A stretch of DNA of 64,000 nucleotides from Anthoceros angustus (GCA_010909165.1 VJWM01000003.1:372001-436000); one strand, 5' to 3'; positions 45,136-57,236 are shown, numbered from the stretch's first letter. Translations and numbers: made by a program. The notes: generated from the sequence alone by a model not told the origin.

Positions 45136-47126
45136 TTAGGTCTAGGTCTAGCACGAGAGAAAGAGCTACAAGTTCAATTTCCAATGACCTAGCTATGTAC
45201 ATATCACTTTTCTTTGTGAAGCATGACTTAGCTATATACATATCACTTTTCTTTGTGAAGGAATACTTTGCCTGAGATAATTGACTAATTGGACATAACT
45301 ATTTATCTACACATGATAATTATTATAATACTAAGAGATATTAGACTATATATCCAATAAGCTTCACATTCAATAAACTTGTGTGACACACACCCGTCTC
45401 TTCCTCCCCATAGTACCCGCTACTTATCAAGGTCTCCACTTTCACTACTTATCAAGGTTTCAAATACCCCACACACGTCTCTTCCTCCCCATAGTACCTA
45501 CTACTTATCAAGGTTTCAAATTCTCAACGTTCCTAGATCCCAGAGCTAGTGTGTTCAAAGATCCCTGAGCTAGTGTGTTCAATCTCCGTGAGTGAGATAT
45601 TCTATTCAAGCTCCACTCTCTTTTGGCATTGTACTCAAAGTTCCATGCAGTACTTAGATACGCTAAAGGAACAAGAGGATAAGAAACAACCTGAAACTGA
45701 TGCAGGGACAGCAAGCTTGACGGGAGGTGTGACAAAACGAGGGAGGCATGTTACAGAAGCAATTATTGACACCGTTTTTAGAGTGCAAAATAAGATACCA
45801 CATAGAAAGGGCACCATGTCGGCACTGATTACGTTAGCGAGTGTGGTATCAGGGGGGCCAAGCGCAGTCTGGGCTGCCTCTTGTGGTACCGGCAGGGATG
45901 TACTTCCTGGCTGCAGGCAGCAGGCTGCAGGCTGCAGCCAGGAAAGCCCTAAACCCTAGTCAGAATTTCAGAAATGCCCACCTGGGCTCCAGGCCTGCTC
46001 TGTGACCATGTGCTGCGCCCGAGGTGGGTCCTGGAACCAGGAATGTGAGTAGCACGAAGCTGTTTTTGTATGCATTTCCATGGTGGCCCTTTCTTCACAG
46101 CGTGTCACACGAGGCGCCTGCAGACAAAACGGCGCCGAGGACGGATGAATCCAACACAACCCACAAACACCCACCAAAAACCCATTTCAGTTTTTCACCT
46201 CGACCGCTGCTGCACGTCGTTCCTGTCATGCTCGATCCTAGATGAACTCGACTCGGCTGATGAAACGGGTGTGGTCTGTGCGAGTCCCGAGGCATCGATG
46301 CTTGGGTGGCCATGTGCACATCATGGTTCGCCCAGGTTCCATGGTCCCATTGCTCCACAGATACTTCGCCACGGTTAACGGATTTGCATCCAGCTCCGGC
46401 ATACCGTTGCGCGACGGTTAAGGCAATGGGATATAAAATATTTATGTCTTATAAATTATTAAAAAAATCCCTCTTCAGTAGGACAACGATACAGGACGAC
46501 GATCATGGTGCAACCCCCATATCCAACAAGAGGAAAGGACACTGAGTACACTACAAAATGACAAAATTGCAGCTTCATGCCATGATCTACAAGAATAACT
46601 TATAGCTAGGACAAAATTAAACTTTTTATCTCAATTCTTCCTTGCTCTTTATCACTTTGATGCTTGGCAGAGGTAGACCTTCCTCCACGAGTTTGTACAA
46701 AATGTTCATGAATAAATTATAATAGGACTAATAAAAATAAAATATTTAATTATTATATACGGTAGAGTTATTGTACATAACAATGATCATGCATGATAGT
46801 GAATATATTCAGAACATTATATATCAAGTCAAAAATATCTTTTTATCATTCACATAACATCGACGGGCTGGATTATTTGTATTTAATTGTGTGTGTAGTT
46901 GAAATGATTATTTTGTGTGTGTAGTTGAATTGCTCCTTGTACTATGACCCTAGGTGGTCTCCCATTGATGTTCGCTCTGGGATGGGTTCTCCCCATCATC
47001 TCCTCCCCTCAAGAAAGATCGAGCTTGAAGTGGTTACCTATTTGTGCATTAAAAGTGTTAGCATACAGTTTTGTAACATTGATTATTTATATTTTCTTTA
47101 ATGTTTGTGTTGTGTTTGACCCCGTA
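45136..47126. other. Intergenic region, no gene recognised
   Basis: Short direct repeats are seen at 45186-45262 (TATATACATATCACTTTTCTTTGTGAAG type, twice) and at 45398-45520 (CGTCTCTTCCTCCCCATAGTACC, twice). The frame 45549-45959 (136 residues) has no recognisable domain. Confidence 0.5.
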
Positions 47127-47498
47127 TGCCTTTGAAACATTAGGTTCCTGGTAATCACAAGAAGTGCCTTTGAAACATTAGGTTCCTGGTAATCACAAGA
47201 AGTGCCTTTGAAACATTAGGTTCTGGTAATCACAAGAAGTGCCTTTGAAACATTAGGTTCCCGGTAATCACAAGAAGTGCCTTTGAAACATTAGGTTCTG
47301 GTAATCACAAGAAGTGCCTTTGAAACATTAGGTTCACGTAATCACAAGAAGTGCCTTTGAAACATTAGGTTCTGGTAATCACAAGAAGTGCCTTTGAAAC
47401 ATTGTTCCTGGTAATCACAAGAAGTGCCTTTGAAACATTGTTCCTGGTAATCACAAGAAGTGCCTTTGAAACATTAGGTTCCTGGTAATCACAAGAAG
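47127..47498 (+). repeat. Minisatellite with unit of about 36-39 bp, about ten copies
   Basis: Units of GTGCCTTTGAAACATTAGG plus TTCCTGGTAATCACAAGAA repeat head to tail. Copies differ by one- to three-base deletions near GGTTCCTGG. Confidence 0.97.
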
Positions 47499-47581
47499 GT
47501 GGTGCACAGGATGTTGGTGGTAAGGAAGAGGCGATTATGGGAAGATTGTGGCGTACTCCCGGACTACGTTGACGCTGTCAA

Positions 47582-47840
47582 AGGTCAAGACAGCCTGGAA
47601 AATGTTGAGGTGCCATTCCTCCACTTTGACAAGACAGCCTGGAAAATGTTGAGGTGCCATTCCTCCACATGCTTCTCCGCCTCCTCCAGCCACGGGTCAA
47701 GACAGCCTGGAAAATGTCGAGGTGCCATTCCTCCACATGTTCTCCGCCTCCTCCAGCCACGGGTCAAGACAGCCTGGAAAATGTCGAGGTGCCATTCCTC
47801 CACATGCTTCTCCGCCTCCTCCAGCCACGGACCGAAGTCT
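47582..47840 (-). repeat. Minisatellite of coding-like sequence, unit about 67 bp, four copies
   Basis: The unit AAGACAGCCTGGAAAATGT-CGAGGTGCCATTCCTCCACATG...CCAGCCACGGGTC occurs at about 47587 (truncated), 47632, 47699 and 47767. On the minus strand it reads as KHVEEWHLDIFQAVLTRGW, and just upstream (47840-47893) the same strand gives WEPWRLVERNIVTKPYPDF, which looks like genuine protein. The array may have grown out of one exon of a lost gene. The 67-bp unit changes frame every copy, so it cannot encode a regular repeat protein. Confidence 0.8.
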
Positions 47841-47899
47841 GGGTAGGGCTTGGTGACGATGTTGCGCTCCACCAAGCGCCATGGCTCCCACACCTCCGC

Positions 47900-49430
47900 G
47901 TGCTCATCATTTTACACTACTTACATATATAGCAAATACGAACGCTACAATCAAATGGCTTGGGGGCGGAGGATTGGAGCCTTGTTTATTGATGTTATGT
48001 CACCTGGATAATTCAACTCCATTTCAATTGATGGGTACTAAGATGGACTTTTTTGTTTCTTACAAGAGAGGTCTAGAATGTTATGAGATGTCAATTCTAG
48101 TCTCTAGTTAGGGGATGTGAGTTTCCCTAGAGTCTTTGGTATTCAACATAAAATATTCCACAGGAGATCTAATATATTATTTTATTATATAATAATATAT
48201 ACCATAATTCTTGAACGAGACACAGAGACGAGACAAAATATGTAGAACCCCAACAAGGGAGAAAAATGATGGCACCCGCTGCCTGCATGACAATCTCTTC
48301 AAAGAGATCGCCGAATGGGAATGGACGAGAGAAGAGCTGCTGCTGCCGGTGCTCCTGCTCTGGCGGTGTGGTAAATTTTATGGAGACTTCGGGAAATGTG
48401 CTGCGCATGGCAAGCTAGGCCTACGGACATGCGGGGCGCGGGGAAAGATAGCGGAACGTGTGGAGAGCAGGCATGCGGCATGCGGCATGCAGCATGCGGC
48501 ATGCGGCGGGCGCAGGCATGACATCATACTCGTACGGCAGCATTGCATGGTAAGCGACACCGCACAGTTTCACGCTCGGTTGCACGCCCGGTGGCGCTCC
48601 CCAGTTTCACCGTTTTACCAAGGCCCAAAAAGAGGGCAAAGTCTGCAAACCGGGGCGCAACGGACAACATTATCCGGCGGGCGTGGGCAACCACCTGAGC
48701 CAAAAACGGATGGCACCTTTTGGGGCGACCGGCCGCCGGCAGTGCCACTTCCCCCGTCCCTTTTCCCCCTTTCTCCCTTTGCCCCTTGCCCCTTCCATGC
48801 CGGAAATAGGCTACCTAATCATGCCCCGTCCCGCCGTAATCGGGCCAGAGCCCGTTCCGTCCACGGTCCGCGCTGCTGGCCGGAGCGGAGGCGGGGCCGG
48901 GGCCGCGACCGGGGCCCACCACCCGCTCCACCCGCTCCGGGCACCGGGCAGCCGGGCAGCCGGGCAGACGGGCAGACGGGCAGCCCGGCTGCTCGGTGGG
49001 GCCCACCACTGGCCATGTGAGGTGTCGGCATCCTCCTGGCGTGGACACGTGTTGTCTCTCACAAGGCGGCCATGTCAACGCACGTCACGTTAAAGCGGGA
49101 GGCGTGGCCCTGGCGGCGCTACCGGGCTGGGCTGCCTTCCTCCGCACATTCCGTTTCTCTATTTTTGTGCCTCATTTATTTTGCTTCTGCCCCTACCCCT
49201 CCCTTTTCCCCTTTTGTCCAACAACTGGTATCCCTATTTCTGGGGTGTGACAACATTTCCTAGATACCCCTGTCCATGGACCTGTCTATTCCTTGGTGGA
49301 TGGCTTCATCGACTTCATCCCATTTCATAGACGTGATATATCTTTAAATTTTTATTTTCTATTTTAAGTTTAGTTATCTTTTATTCTAGCATACCAGTAG
49401 GGGCTGTTTGCGAGGGAGGGCGGATGACTC
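47900..49430. other. Intergenic region with short repeats
   Basis: A GCATGCG heptamer run (about 48470-48510) and a GGGCAGCCGGGCAGACG run (about 48945-48990) are the only structures seen. The 269-residue plus frame at 48211-49020 and its opposite-strand counterparts follow from GC-rich repeats and carry no domain. Confidence 0.5.
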
Positions 49431-49433
49431 CTC

Positions 49434-50345
49434 TAACCAAATAACACTTGAATGAGAGGACTTAATTGAGGGAAAATTTTGATGGGAAAAGCCCATCTTG
49501 TAGAGGACAACCAAGGGGGACCAAAGGGTCGAAGTAGAAAGGAACAACTAAGCTCCCTACCGGAATTCACCGACTACGCCTACGATGTTGCATGCGGGAA
49601 GAGTAAACGGCCTACAAACTATGGGGAAAGAGGAGGATGCATCAATTTGTAGATTATCGCCGTAGAGAGGGCCCATTGAAGAGCAATAGAGGCTCTCTGT
49701 TTGAAGAATGCCATAAAGTAAGAAAGGCATAGCCCCGCATTGTGCTTGCGGGCATGATAAGCCTTGCCGTAGGTCTCAATAAATGTATCAAAATCCTTAG
49801 CCAATGCCCCATACGTCTCAAGGGCGAGCCGAATGAATTGGTGGCCCGCTTACATCCTGCTACAGTTCTTGACTTTGAGAGCCCAACCTGAACAGTTATT
49901 GATAACCTGAGCAAAGATAGTGTCATGTGCCAGGTCAATGACCACCATGTGTACCACCGAAACCTAATCACCACGGCCGAGGTACAAGTCAGCCTTGATT
50001 GACCAACCTATACGAAGAGAGTACCCCCACTCCCTTCAAGCCATGTAGCCAATTTCACGAGCTATGGCAAACATGACATCGCGGATGGCATGCAAAGATG
50101 GTGTCATGCGCCAGGTCAACGACCACCATGTGCACCACTGAAACCTAATCACCACGGACGAGGTACAGGTCAGCCTTGATTGACCGACCTATACGAAAAG
50201 TGTACCCCCACTCCCTTCAGGCCCTGTAGCCAATTTTAGGAGCTATGGCAAACATGACATTGCGGATGGCATCATGGTGGCGATGTGATGATGCCTATGG
50301 GGGCAACGAGCAAAGTGTATCCCGGAGTCATTGAAGGTAGAGCCA
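49434..50345 (-). mobile_element. LINE (non-LTR retrotransposon) 3'-end remnant, with internal tandem duplication
   Basis: On the minus strand, fragments resemble the C-terminal region of LINE ORF2: DAIRDVMFAIA, ALETYGALAKDFD and ASIALQWALST follow the usual order RHDAxRD ... VETFG ... LQR. The stretch about 49912-50080 is repeated at about 50098-50270 in the same orientation. The same family occurs at 60.12-60.90 kb. Frames are broken by many stops. The 3' edge of the element is taken to be near 49434, where TTGAGGGAAAA marks both loci. Confidence 0.5.
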
Positions 50346-50559
50346 CACTCGCAGGTTAGGAGGGAAGAAGCCACTTCCCCCACCTATACAAATTAATAGT
50401 CATTATAACTTATTCTATATTTTGTGATATCAAACCTTATAAAAATATTTATAAATAATATGTAAGGAACCAGGCACACAAGTTAGCTATGTACTTTCAA
50501 AGACTCCGGACCATGTAAGGAGATATGGAGCAGGCTACTTGTCTCCTATTTTCCAAGTG

Positions 50560-50925
50560 TTCTCTCAGCGCTGGGTGCCCATTGCCCTCCATACGAAGGG
50601 CACTCACTGGGGCTATCTTATGGGCGGCAGTCATTGAAATACATTCCGAACTGATTCAGTAATTTGTAGGCCATTCAATCTCCCTGGTGGGTGCCCATTG
50701 TCCTTCAAAGGAAGGGCACTTGTTGGGGCTATCTTATGGGCGGCAGTCATTGAGATACATTCCGGACTGATACATTCAGTAATTTGTAGGCCATTCAATC
50801 TCCCTAGTTATAATATTGTGCACGTAATATATAAACTATTCAATGTTCCTAGTTATGACATTGTGAGCGCTCGGGTGACTTTAGACATGATGAATTGCTG
50901 CTTCTTTACTCCGACCATTGATTAC
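50560..50925 (+). repeat. Dispersed and internally repeated segment related to 39.26-39.43 kb
   Basis: The phrase GAAGGGCACTYRYTGGGGCTATCTTATGGGCGGCAGTCATTGA occurs at about 50598 and 50715, each followed by an AGTAATTTGTAGGCCATTC phrase. The second half continues into the phrase shared with 39.26 kb. No frame is associated. Confidence 0.75.
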
Positions 50926-52960
50926 TCCAACCCTTGAGGTCTTCACCAGTAGATGCGCTGTAACAAAAATGTATTCTTCTTTGGAAGGCCGGATATTATT
51001 ACCTATACACGAGTGCAACGTCCGGAGTGAGAAAAATAATACTTGACACGGATACACGTGTCTCGCACGGAATAGGGATACACAGGGTGGCGTGCAGGTT
51101 AGGTATTTGGGGAACGTCGAAGGGGAACGATTGGAGGCGCGATGGGCGCGCGCCATTACTGCGGCACAGTCGCTTTTTCGCTAAACGGTAAGTCAACGAA
51201 TATCTATCCGTGCGTTTGCTGTGTGAATGGAGAAATAAATTAATCCAGTTTTTCTGTTCACGCGATGCTGGCATCGAACTCGCCTTCGCCGGCTGCCGGC
51301 ATTGACAGCGGGCGACAACGTGATGCGCGAGCGCGGCTAGGCGAAGGCAGTGGCAGTGGCGTGGTACAGGGCAGCAGCGCAGGCGAGGCTCCATCAGCTG
51401 TCAGATGCAACCCCCAAGGACGCTCTCTGACGGCTGTGCGCTGCAGCTCTCTGTTTACTTTCATTTGCATTGGTTTGCTTGCCTTTGCCCTGTCCACCTC
51501 CTGTCCTCTTGTCCGGGCGTGTCCTTTGATGAGAATGTCATGCGTCCGCCTATCCCCATGCGAGCTCGCTCCAGGCCGTCCTTGGCACACACCGCTGGGC
51601 TGTGCCCTTGCACGGCAACTGCATGTGGCCCTGATCAGTCACTGTAGCATGCGGAATTGATGGCCCAGGCAAAGATCTGATGGTAACCTGCTGCACAGTT
51701 GGCAGGTCGGGTTTCGGTGTTACGTCCGCTTCTATTTGCTGGCCGGGAGGACAAATTTTATTATGGAGCACTGCTTCTTGGATCTGACATGGTTTAACGC
51801 TTCAAGGGATGCACTGATGTTGAGTTTCAACATCATGGAAGGACAGATCGGGAGGCGTGATATCACCGAACTGGCGGTGTTTGTCTGTAAGCTCATGAGC
51901 AGTCAGAGAGGGGACGGATCGTGTGGAGAAGCCCTTGAATTGCAGTCCAGCGACAGTCTGTCACAGCGTTTGCCCGTAGAGTGCCTTTTCCGTTGCCCTT
52001 GTGTGCAGGCTAGCAGCAGTCAGGAGAAAGTATGCTGCGGTCACAAGTGGAACCTTGAGACCGCTGGTGAGGGCAAGGGAAGGACATGCAGGATGTTCAG
52101 GATGTCAAGGTGATGTGGACTTGAGTGGTGAAGGAGCGGCCCAGACAGCTCATGCCAGTGATATTGTGAGCAGATTGTGTGGATTATTGGTGCTCATTCA
52201 GAATTCCGTGATGCTGAACCATCCTGCATCTGATTCTCTGCGTGCATGCGCGGCTGCTTTCACAGACGAGCCACCTGTGATCACTGCTCCTGGCTCCCCA
52301 TCACTTGGAGGTAGGAATGACACTGACTAGTCGCACACAAACTCTGTGCTGATCTGAGTCCAAGCAATTCAAATCCACCTGACTAGGAGGACGGACAGAG
52401 TGAAAACGTGAATCTCGTTGCCGATTTCCACCAAAGCCACATACCACCAGAGAGGAGCACAATCTGGAAGTCTGGAGACCAATAATGCTTTCTAAACAGC
52501 GACTTGTAAGGGCTCTTCGGCCATGTTCTCGGATCATTTTACAGGTCAGCTTATCTTCGTACCCGTCTTCGGTGGTGGTAGTTGTCTCCAGCTCCAAGCT
52601 GGACAGGAAATGTTTGACGTGCTGTGGGATATGGTCTGTGACAACGATAACCATAGAACGGACAGGACCACTTACCTTTGCCTTTAGTCTAGATGCGAAT
52701 GTATCCTCCGAAAGGAATGAACTATCTCCTTTCGTAGCCTTCAGCTGTGCCACCTGCTCCCAATTTGGATAGGTGGCTTCTGTTGTGATTCTGAAGTCTG
52801 GAAAGTGACATCGAGCTAACCGTAGAATGAACAGGCATAGTGGTCCTATCTTTTACCCTAGAGATATGAAAAAATCCTAGAGAGAAATGGCGTAAGTTTC
52901 TCTAAATGTCACGCTACTCTTGTACGTACCATCGGCCTTGACTCAAAATCTGAGTTGTAG
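50926..52960. other. Region upstream and downstream of a possible small gene
   Basis: Apart from the candidate at 51736-52330, no recognised coding sequence is seen. The 3' UTR of the Kir-like gene (CDS ends at 52961) lies at the right edge. The minus frame 52301-52753 (150 residues) has no partner exons in phase with that gene. Confidence 0.4.
51736..52330 (+). CDS. Possible hypothetical gene, unrecognised, probably two exons
   Basis: Two overlapping frames read like protein: 51736-52113 (with WFNASRDALMLSFNIMEG and DITELAVFVCKLM) and 52001-52330 (with ASDIVSRLCGLLVLIQNS and DSLRACAAAFTDEPP). They could be parts of one spliced gene, but no clean donor and acceptor pair was fixed and no family is recognised. 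It would be convergent with the Kir-like gene. Confidence 0.25.
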
Positions 52961-55946
52961 CTAAGTGTCCACAGGCTTCCAGCAACTAAGCTTAGAATGG
53001 TCTATGATACGTTCACCCTTCTTGTTCATCAAAATCAGGTCCTCAAACTCCGCATTCCATTTCACATCGTCGTCAGCCACACAATAGTGTTGGACATGGA
53101 AAATTGACTGCATTGTAGATCGTTCAATTCCAACCTGAAAACAAATGACCAGTTCAATTCATTCCCGAACCCCTGACTCTTGGAGCCACGAATCATTTAA
53201 TATTTTCATTTCAGTAAAAAAAAAAAAAAAGAGAACCATGAAGTTGACAGAACAACACTTACCACACTGAGCACAAAAATGGCGTCCTCCTTGTCCAGCA
53301 TTGCAGGTGATCGTCCATAGAGCGGACTGGATTCATCGATCACATGACGCACCGTCATGCCGAAATGCAGGTAAGAAATCTCTGGTCGTATCTGAGTCGC
53401 CCCATTATACATCTATCAAAGGCGGCTTCAGTTTCTGCATAAGCCAAAGTGCTGAAGCTAGTCTATGGAAATGTACACCAGTCCCTTGTTTGGAAGTATG
53501 CCTACCAGTTTCAGAGACTGCATTGATCGGAAATAGCTGCCACTTCGCGTCACTGTGTTGTATCTGTATGAGAGATCAACCTTCACATCTACAAGTTCAC
53601 ATGGTTGTGGTCCCGCTAACACGTATCTGGCCATCAGCACACTGACAATGCAACGTGTGAGTGTCACTGGAAACGCAGTGGATGATACCTTCAGCTTCAT
53701 CTGAGACAACACTGGTATACTCACTTGTACAGCTGTGGTTTTTGCCTCCTCTTCTGTTGTACTGCAGGGCAGACGAGGGCCACAGTCGAGCATTTCACCG
53801 GCTGGGATGGTTGTGATAGGCGAGCAAATACTGCACGCAAGAATGACGACATCTGAGGAAGGTTTAGGGTTTAGGATCAACATCCCAAGCATGGTGAAAG
53901 CAGGAGATGAGGTGATGCACACCTGCACCACTCAAGAAGACGAACACAAGTTGGCCCACCAACGCATTGATGTTGGCAACCACGAGGGTGTATGGTGACA
54001 GAGGTGCTAACTCAGGCTGCAGCCCAGTTGATAAGGAGAGGCTGAACATGAAGACTTGGAACAGAGTTTCCCACGAGATTTGGAGTGAGAAGGAGTCCGA
54101 GAGGTGGAGAAACTGCCTTGCCGTTTCATCCACTGCCAAGCCTCCGAATTCGGGCAGATATAGGAGGGTGAAGACCATACTGACCAGAATTGGTGCGGCG
54201 AACATGCCAACCGCAAATTCTAAAGGCGGCCATCTTAACATGTATACATAACAGTCGTGCATCATGGTAAGCAGCCCATTATCCTGTTGCAGAACTTGAA
54301 AATTCTGAAAGCCTCGCAGGCCACGATATTCTGGATCATCCGCTTTTGTGAAAGCCGTGAACTCGTCATCACTGTCACTACTACTTTCGTTGTCCGCCGT
54401 TAAGAAGTCGGTAACTTTGCTTGTCACCTGTGCAGCAGCGACTGTCACCTGCTCAGCAGTGGTACTAACTTGGTCGACCACCTGGCCAGCCTGCTCAATC
54501 ACAGCATCAGGTAGAATTTCAGCAACTTGGTCCACCACCTGTTGCCCTGTCTTCACAACCTTGTCTGCAACGACAGCTATTATTTGAGGCAGAAGAGAGG
54601 TGGCGACTGCTACAGTCTCAGTATCATCTGAAAGTACCTGCTCAGCCAGAGCAACTCTGGCCTCGTCGACTTGTTGCAGGACATGGAGTGCTGTCCCATT
54701 TCCACTATGCAGTTCCGCCTTTGGACTATGCTGCCCGACCTCTGTACTTGGCCGCGTAGTGCCGTTCAGAGGCTGACTGGTTGAAGCAGAGTTTGGATCT
54801 GAATGGCTATGGAGCATCACTTCTTCCGTGTGTGGCAATGCGGATGCTGATGCAATATCCTGCCCTACCACATCTATGTTCTCTGCTGCACCATTATGAG
54901 CCGAATTAGCTGGTTGCTCGGCCTCATGAGGAGGCAGCCTGATATCTGAATTGACTGGCATAGCTCCCCTTGAACTTCCAGCTGATGCCTCACCACTGGC
55001 TGCACGTGCCATGGCCCCCACCCCGTGCAAAGGTTCACCAGCTCCCGCAGCAATATCATCTGGACTGCCCGCATTTTCCACCACAGACTCCAAGGTATGT
55101 TCCTCGGTTGACGCATTCAGATGCAGCCTTTTCACACTCTTCCTACGTTTTGATTTGAAGGACTGCCTGCGCTGCTGCATTTGTGCTTGCTGCAACGCAA
55201 ACTTCTCTGCCCGAAGAACTTCATCCGTTGAGCCTTCAGCTTCACATGCATGACTCGGAACAGCACTTCCTTTCTTTGTATCATCTTCCTGACAAACACT
55301 GATGACATCTCCTTGACCTTTCCAGGACTTACCATTTCTCCCAGTCACACCAAGACCCTCGGTTCCTGAACATGGAATTGATCCCAACCCAGCTTCACCA
55401 ACACCACGCCCGGTGATTTCCTCAAACTGCTCAATATGCCCATCCTGACAGTTCTCCTCAGTACACTCGTCTTCGATCTCCTCATTCACATCACGATCCT
55501 GTAGTCCAGTCCAGCAACCACAGCACCCAAATCAGACTTCTCCTTCACATTTCAAACCCATACCTCATCACCAACACAAGAAACAGAAACAAGAAACCAG
55601 GCTCTGAACAGACCACACCAACCTTAGCACTGTCCCCATCAACTTCATTGTCCCGCCGTGGCGGCGTTCGAGTCCTCCTTGACTTCCTTGATGCATTAGC
55701 ACCGTGCACCGCGCCCGCAGTCCTGCCCAATCCCGCTTGAGCAACAACCACAACCCGGGCTTGACAAGTTTTCGTCGAAGCAAGGGCACACCATCTCCCT
55801 CGTCCTCTCCATTGGACACCATTTTCAGATCCTACCTTGTAAACCCAACACCCTGCCCTCCCCAGACCCGGAACAGCAACTAATGAAGACATGGAATCAA
55901 CTCCACCCACACAATTCCTCAGACAATCGTCTGCTCCTGATTGCAA
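52961..55946 (-). CDS. Inward-rectifier K+ channel homologue (KirBac-like) with altered selectivity filter and long N-terminal region
   Basis: Six minus-strand exons (55946-55623, 55498-53923, 53830-53725, 53641-53506, 53412-53263, 53134-52961) give 821 residues; Met19 (ATG at 55892) is an alternative start. Residues 1-108 are Arg/Ala/Val/Ser-rich and transit-peptide-like. Residues 109-530 are low-complexity with an EQ-V helix. TM1 lies at about 534-556, the pore helix and filter at 580-602, TM2 at 611-633, and the cytosolic Kir domain at 634-821. Kir marks in that domain: VFARLSQP after TM2, LMARY, HVIDESSPLYG, GIERSTMQSIFHVQHY, DDVKWNAEFEDL. At the filter, where KirBac has TVGYG, this protein has STGLQ, so K+ selectivity or conduction is doubtful. 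The exon 4 acceptor (TCAG at about 53642) was chosen by phase. Confidence 0.82.
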
Positions 55947-56970
55947 CCCAGTGTCTGACCATGGACAGTGAGCCTGAATGCTTGCTAACTGTGCAGAATA
56001 CAGAGACTGGACTTCACCTACTCAGCAAGCTCACTGCAGCTCATCAGCCCACAGAAAATCCCGTTCTACTCCCTGCAGAACGGTTCGGTTAGACATGGCG
56101 GGCACCCGACTCGCTTGGAAACTATTTGAACTCCAATGTGGGCTCTGTTGGTTCCACCCATGGGAGTCCCGTGCTCCGATCCTGCTCGTCTCTGTTTCTG
56201 TTGAGGCACAAACTCAAGTCCCTTTCACCATCTGTCTTCTGTTTTCATGTGTCCTGTTCCAAGTTCACGGCCTGGAAGTCCACATTTGTCAACAATTGAG
56301 GCATCCACGACACCGCCAGTCAGTCAAGTGTGGCGTCTGGTCAAAACCTGTCATCAGTTTTTAAGGGAAATGGAGAAATGACACGCGGGCTACACTGTAG
56401 CCATTGCCTTGTCCACTGCATTGTTCGCACGTCCTAGTTACGTAACTGGTGGCCAAACTCAAATGAAAGCCACTTCATTTGTGTAACGACTAACGAGGGA
56501 CTCACGTAGCCGAAAAGGAGACTTTATGTAGGGAAAAAAAAAATCATCTACCCCGAAAAAAAAGGTGGGGAGGGAGAAACCCATCGAAGGGAATAAGCCA
56601 ACTGGGCCGAGAATTTTGTGGTCCGGAATGTGGAAAGGCCTACCTACCACTGGTGCCGAAGAAGCCGCATCGGAGTACATCGCGTTTGCCAGCGCCCTCC
56701 GGAGAAACTCACGTAGCCTACCGCATAGAAGCGGGTTGAAGGGAGGTGGAGGGGGGAAGGGGTTGTTGACAGCGGTGCCATGGAATTCCCGTGGACAAAA
56801 TGTTGTACGAATCTAAGTACGTTGTTACTTGAAAATAAAATGTATAGTTGATAAAGATGTTTAAAATTTTTCAATATCCAACATGCATCCCCTACCCAGC
56901 TAGGTAACATGCATCCTCCACCGCCCAAGAGAACGCATCTTTCTATTTGGATGTTTGGTCCATTTACTTT
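55947..56970. other. Upstream region of the Kir-like gene and intergenic DNA
   Basis: It should contain the gene's promoter. Plus-strand frames 55978-56364 and 56565-56816 carry no recognised domain. Confidence 0.4.
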
Positions 56971-57236
56971 CATTTCAAAGAAGACAACCGAGATCCGCGA
57001 TCCCCCATCTTCGGCCATGGATCTTTAGTCATTTTCTTTTTTATCCATCGAAAGCCACTCCTTATTGAGTCCTTTATCTTGCCAGGCACAGCAAATGAGT
57101 TGTAGGACTGAAGACGTCGTTCCCTTGATTCTTTATTGCTGAAGCGGCTCCTCATTAAGCCCTTAAAGGATATGTTGCCGGGCACGGAAATCCTAAGACA
57201 TTCTTCCGTTGTTTCATCTGTGTCGATTAAACTCAT
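56970..57236 (-). pseudogene. Possible coding fragment, unrecognised
   Basis: From an ATG at 57236 the minus strand reads 88 residues of protein-like text (DETTEECLRISVPG, MRSRFSNKESRERRLQ, SIRSGFRWIKKKMTKD) ending in a stop at 56970. Two stretches, FKGLMRSRFSNKE and IKDSIRSGFRWIK, resemble each other, and a NISFKGL / AVPGKIK pattern suggests an internal duplication. No family is recognised; it may be a fragment of a larger gene or element. Confidence 0.25.

Noticed and set aside
47127-47498. CRISPR-like regular repeats
   Set aside because: The units are contiguous with no unique spacers, in eukaryotic DNA; it is a minisatellite.
48211-49093. A 269-residue plus frame and overlapping frames
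   Set aside because: They arise from GC-rich repeats (GCATGCG, GGGCAGCC). No domain, no splice support, and all frames are open together.
53864-55489. A 541-residue frame taken as a complete gene
   Set aside because: It stops just after TM2 at an intron. Splicing at 53923 to the Kir cytosolic exons gives a longer protein in phase, so it is one exon of the Kir-like gene.
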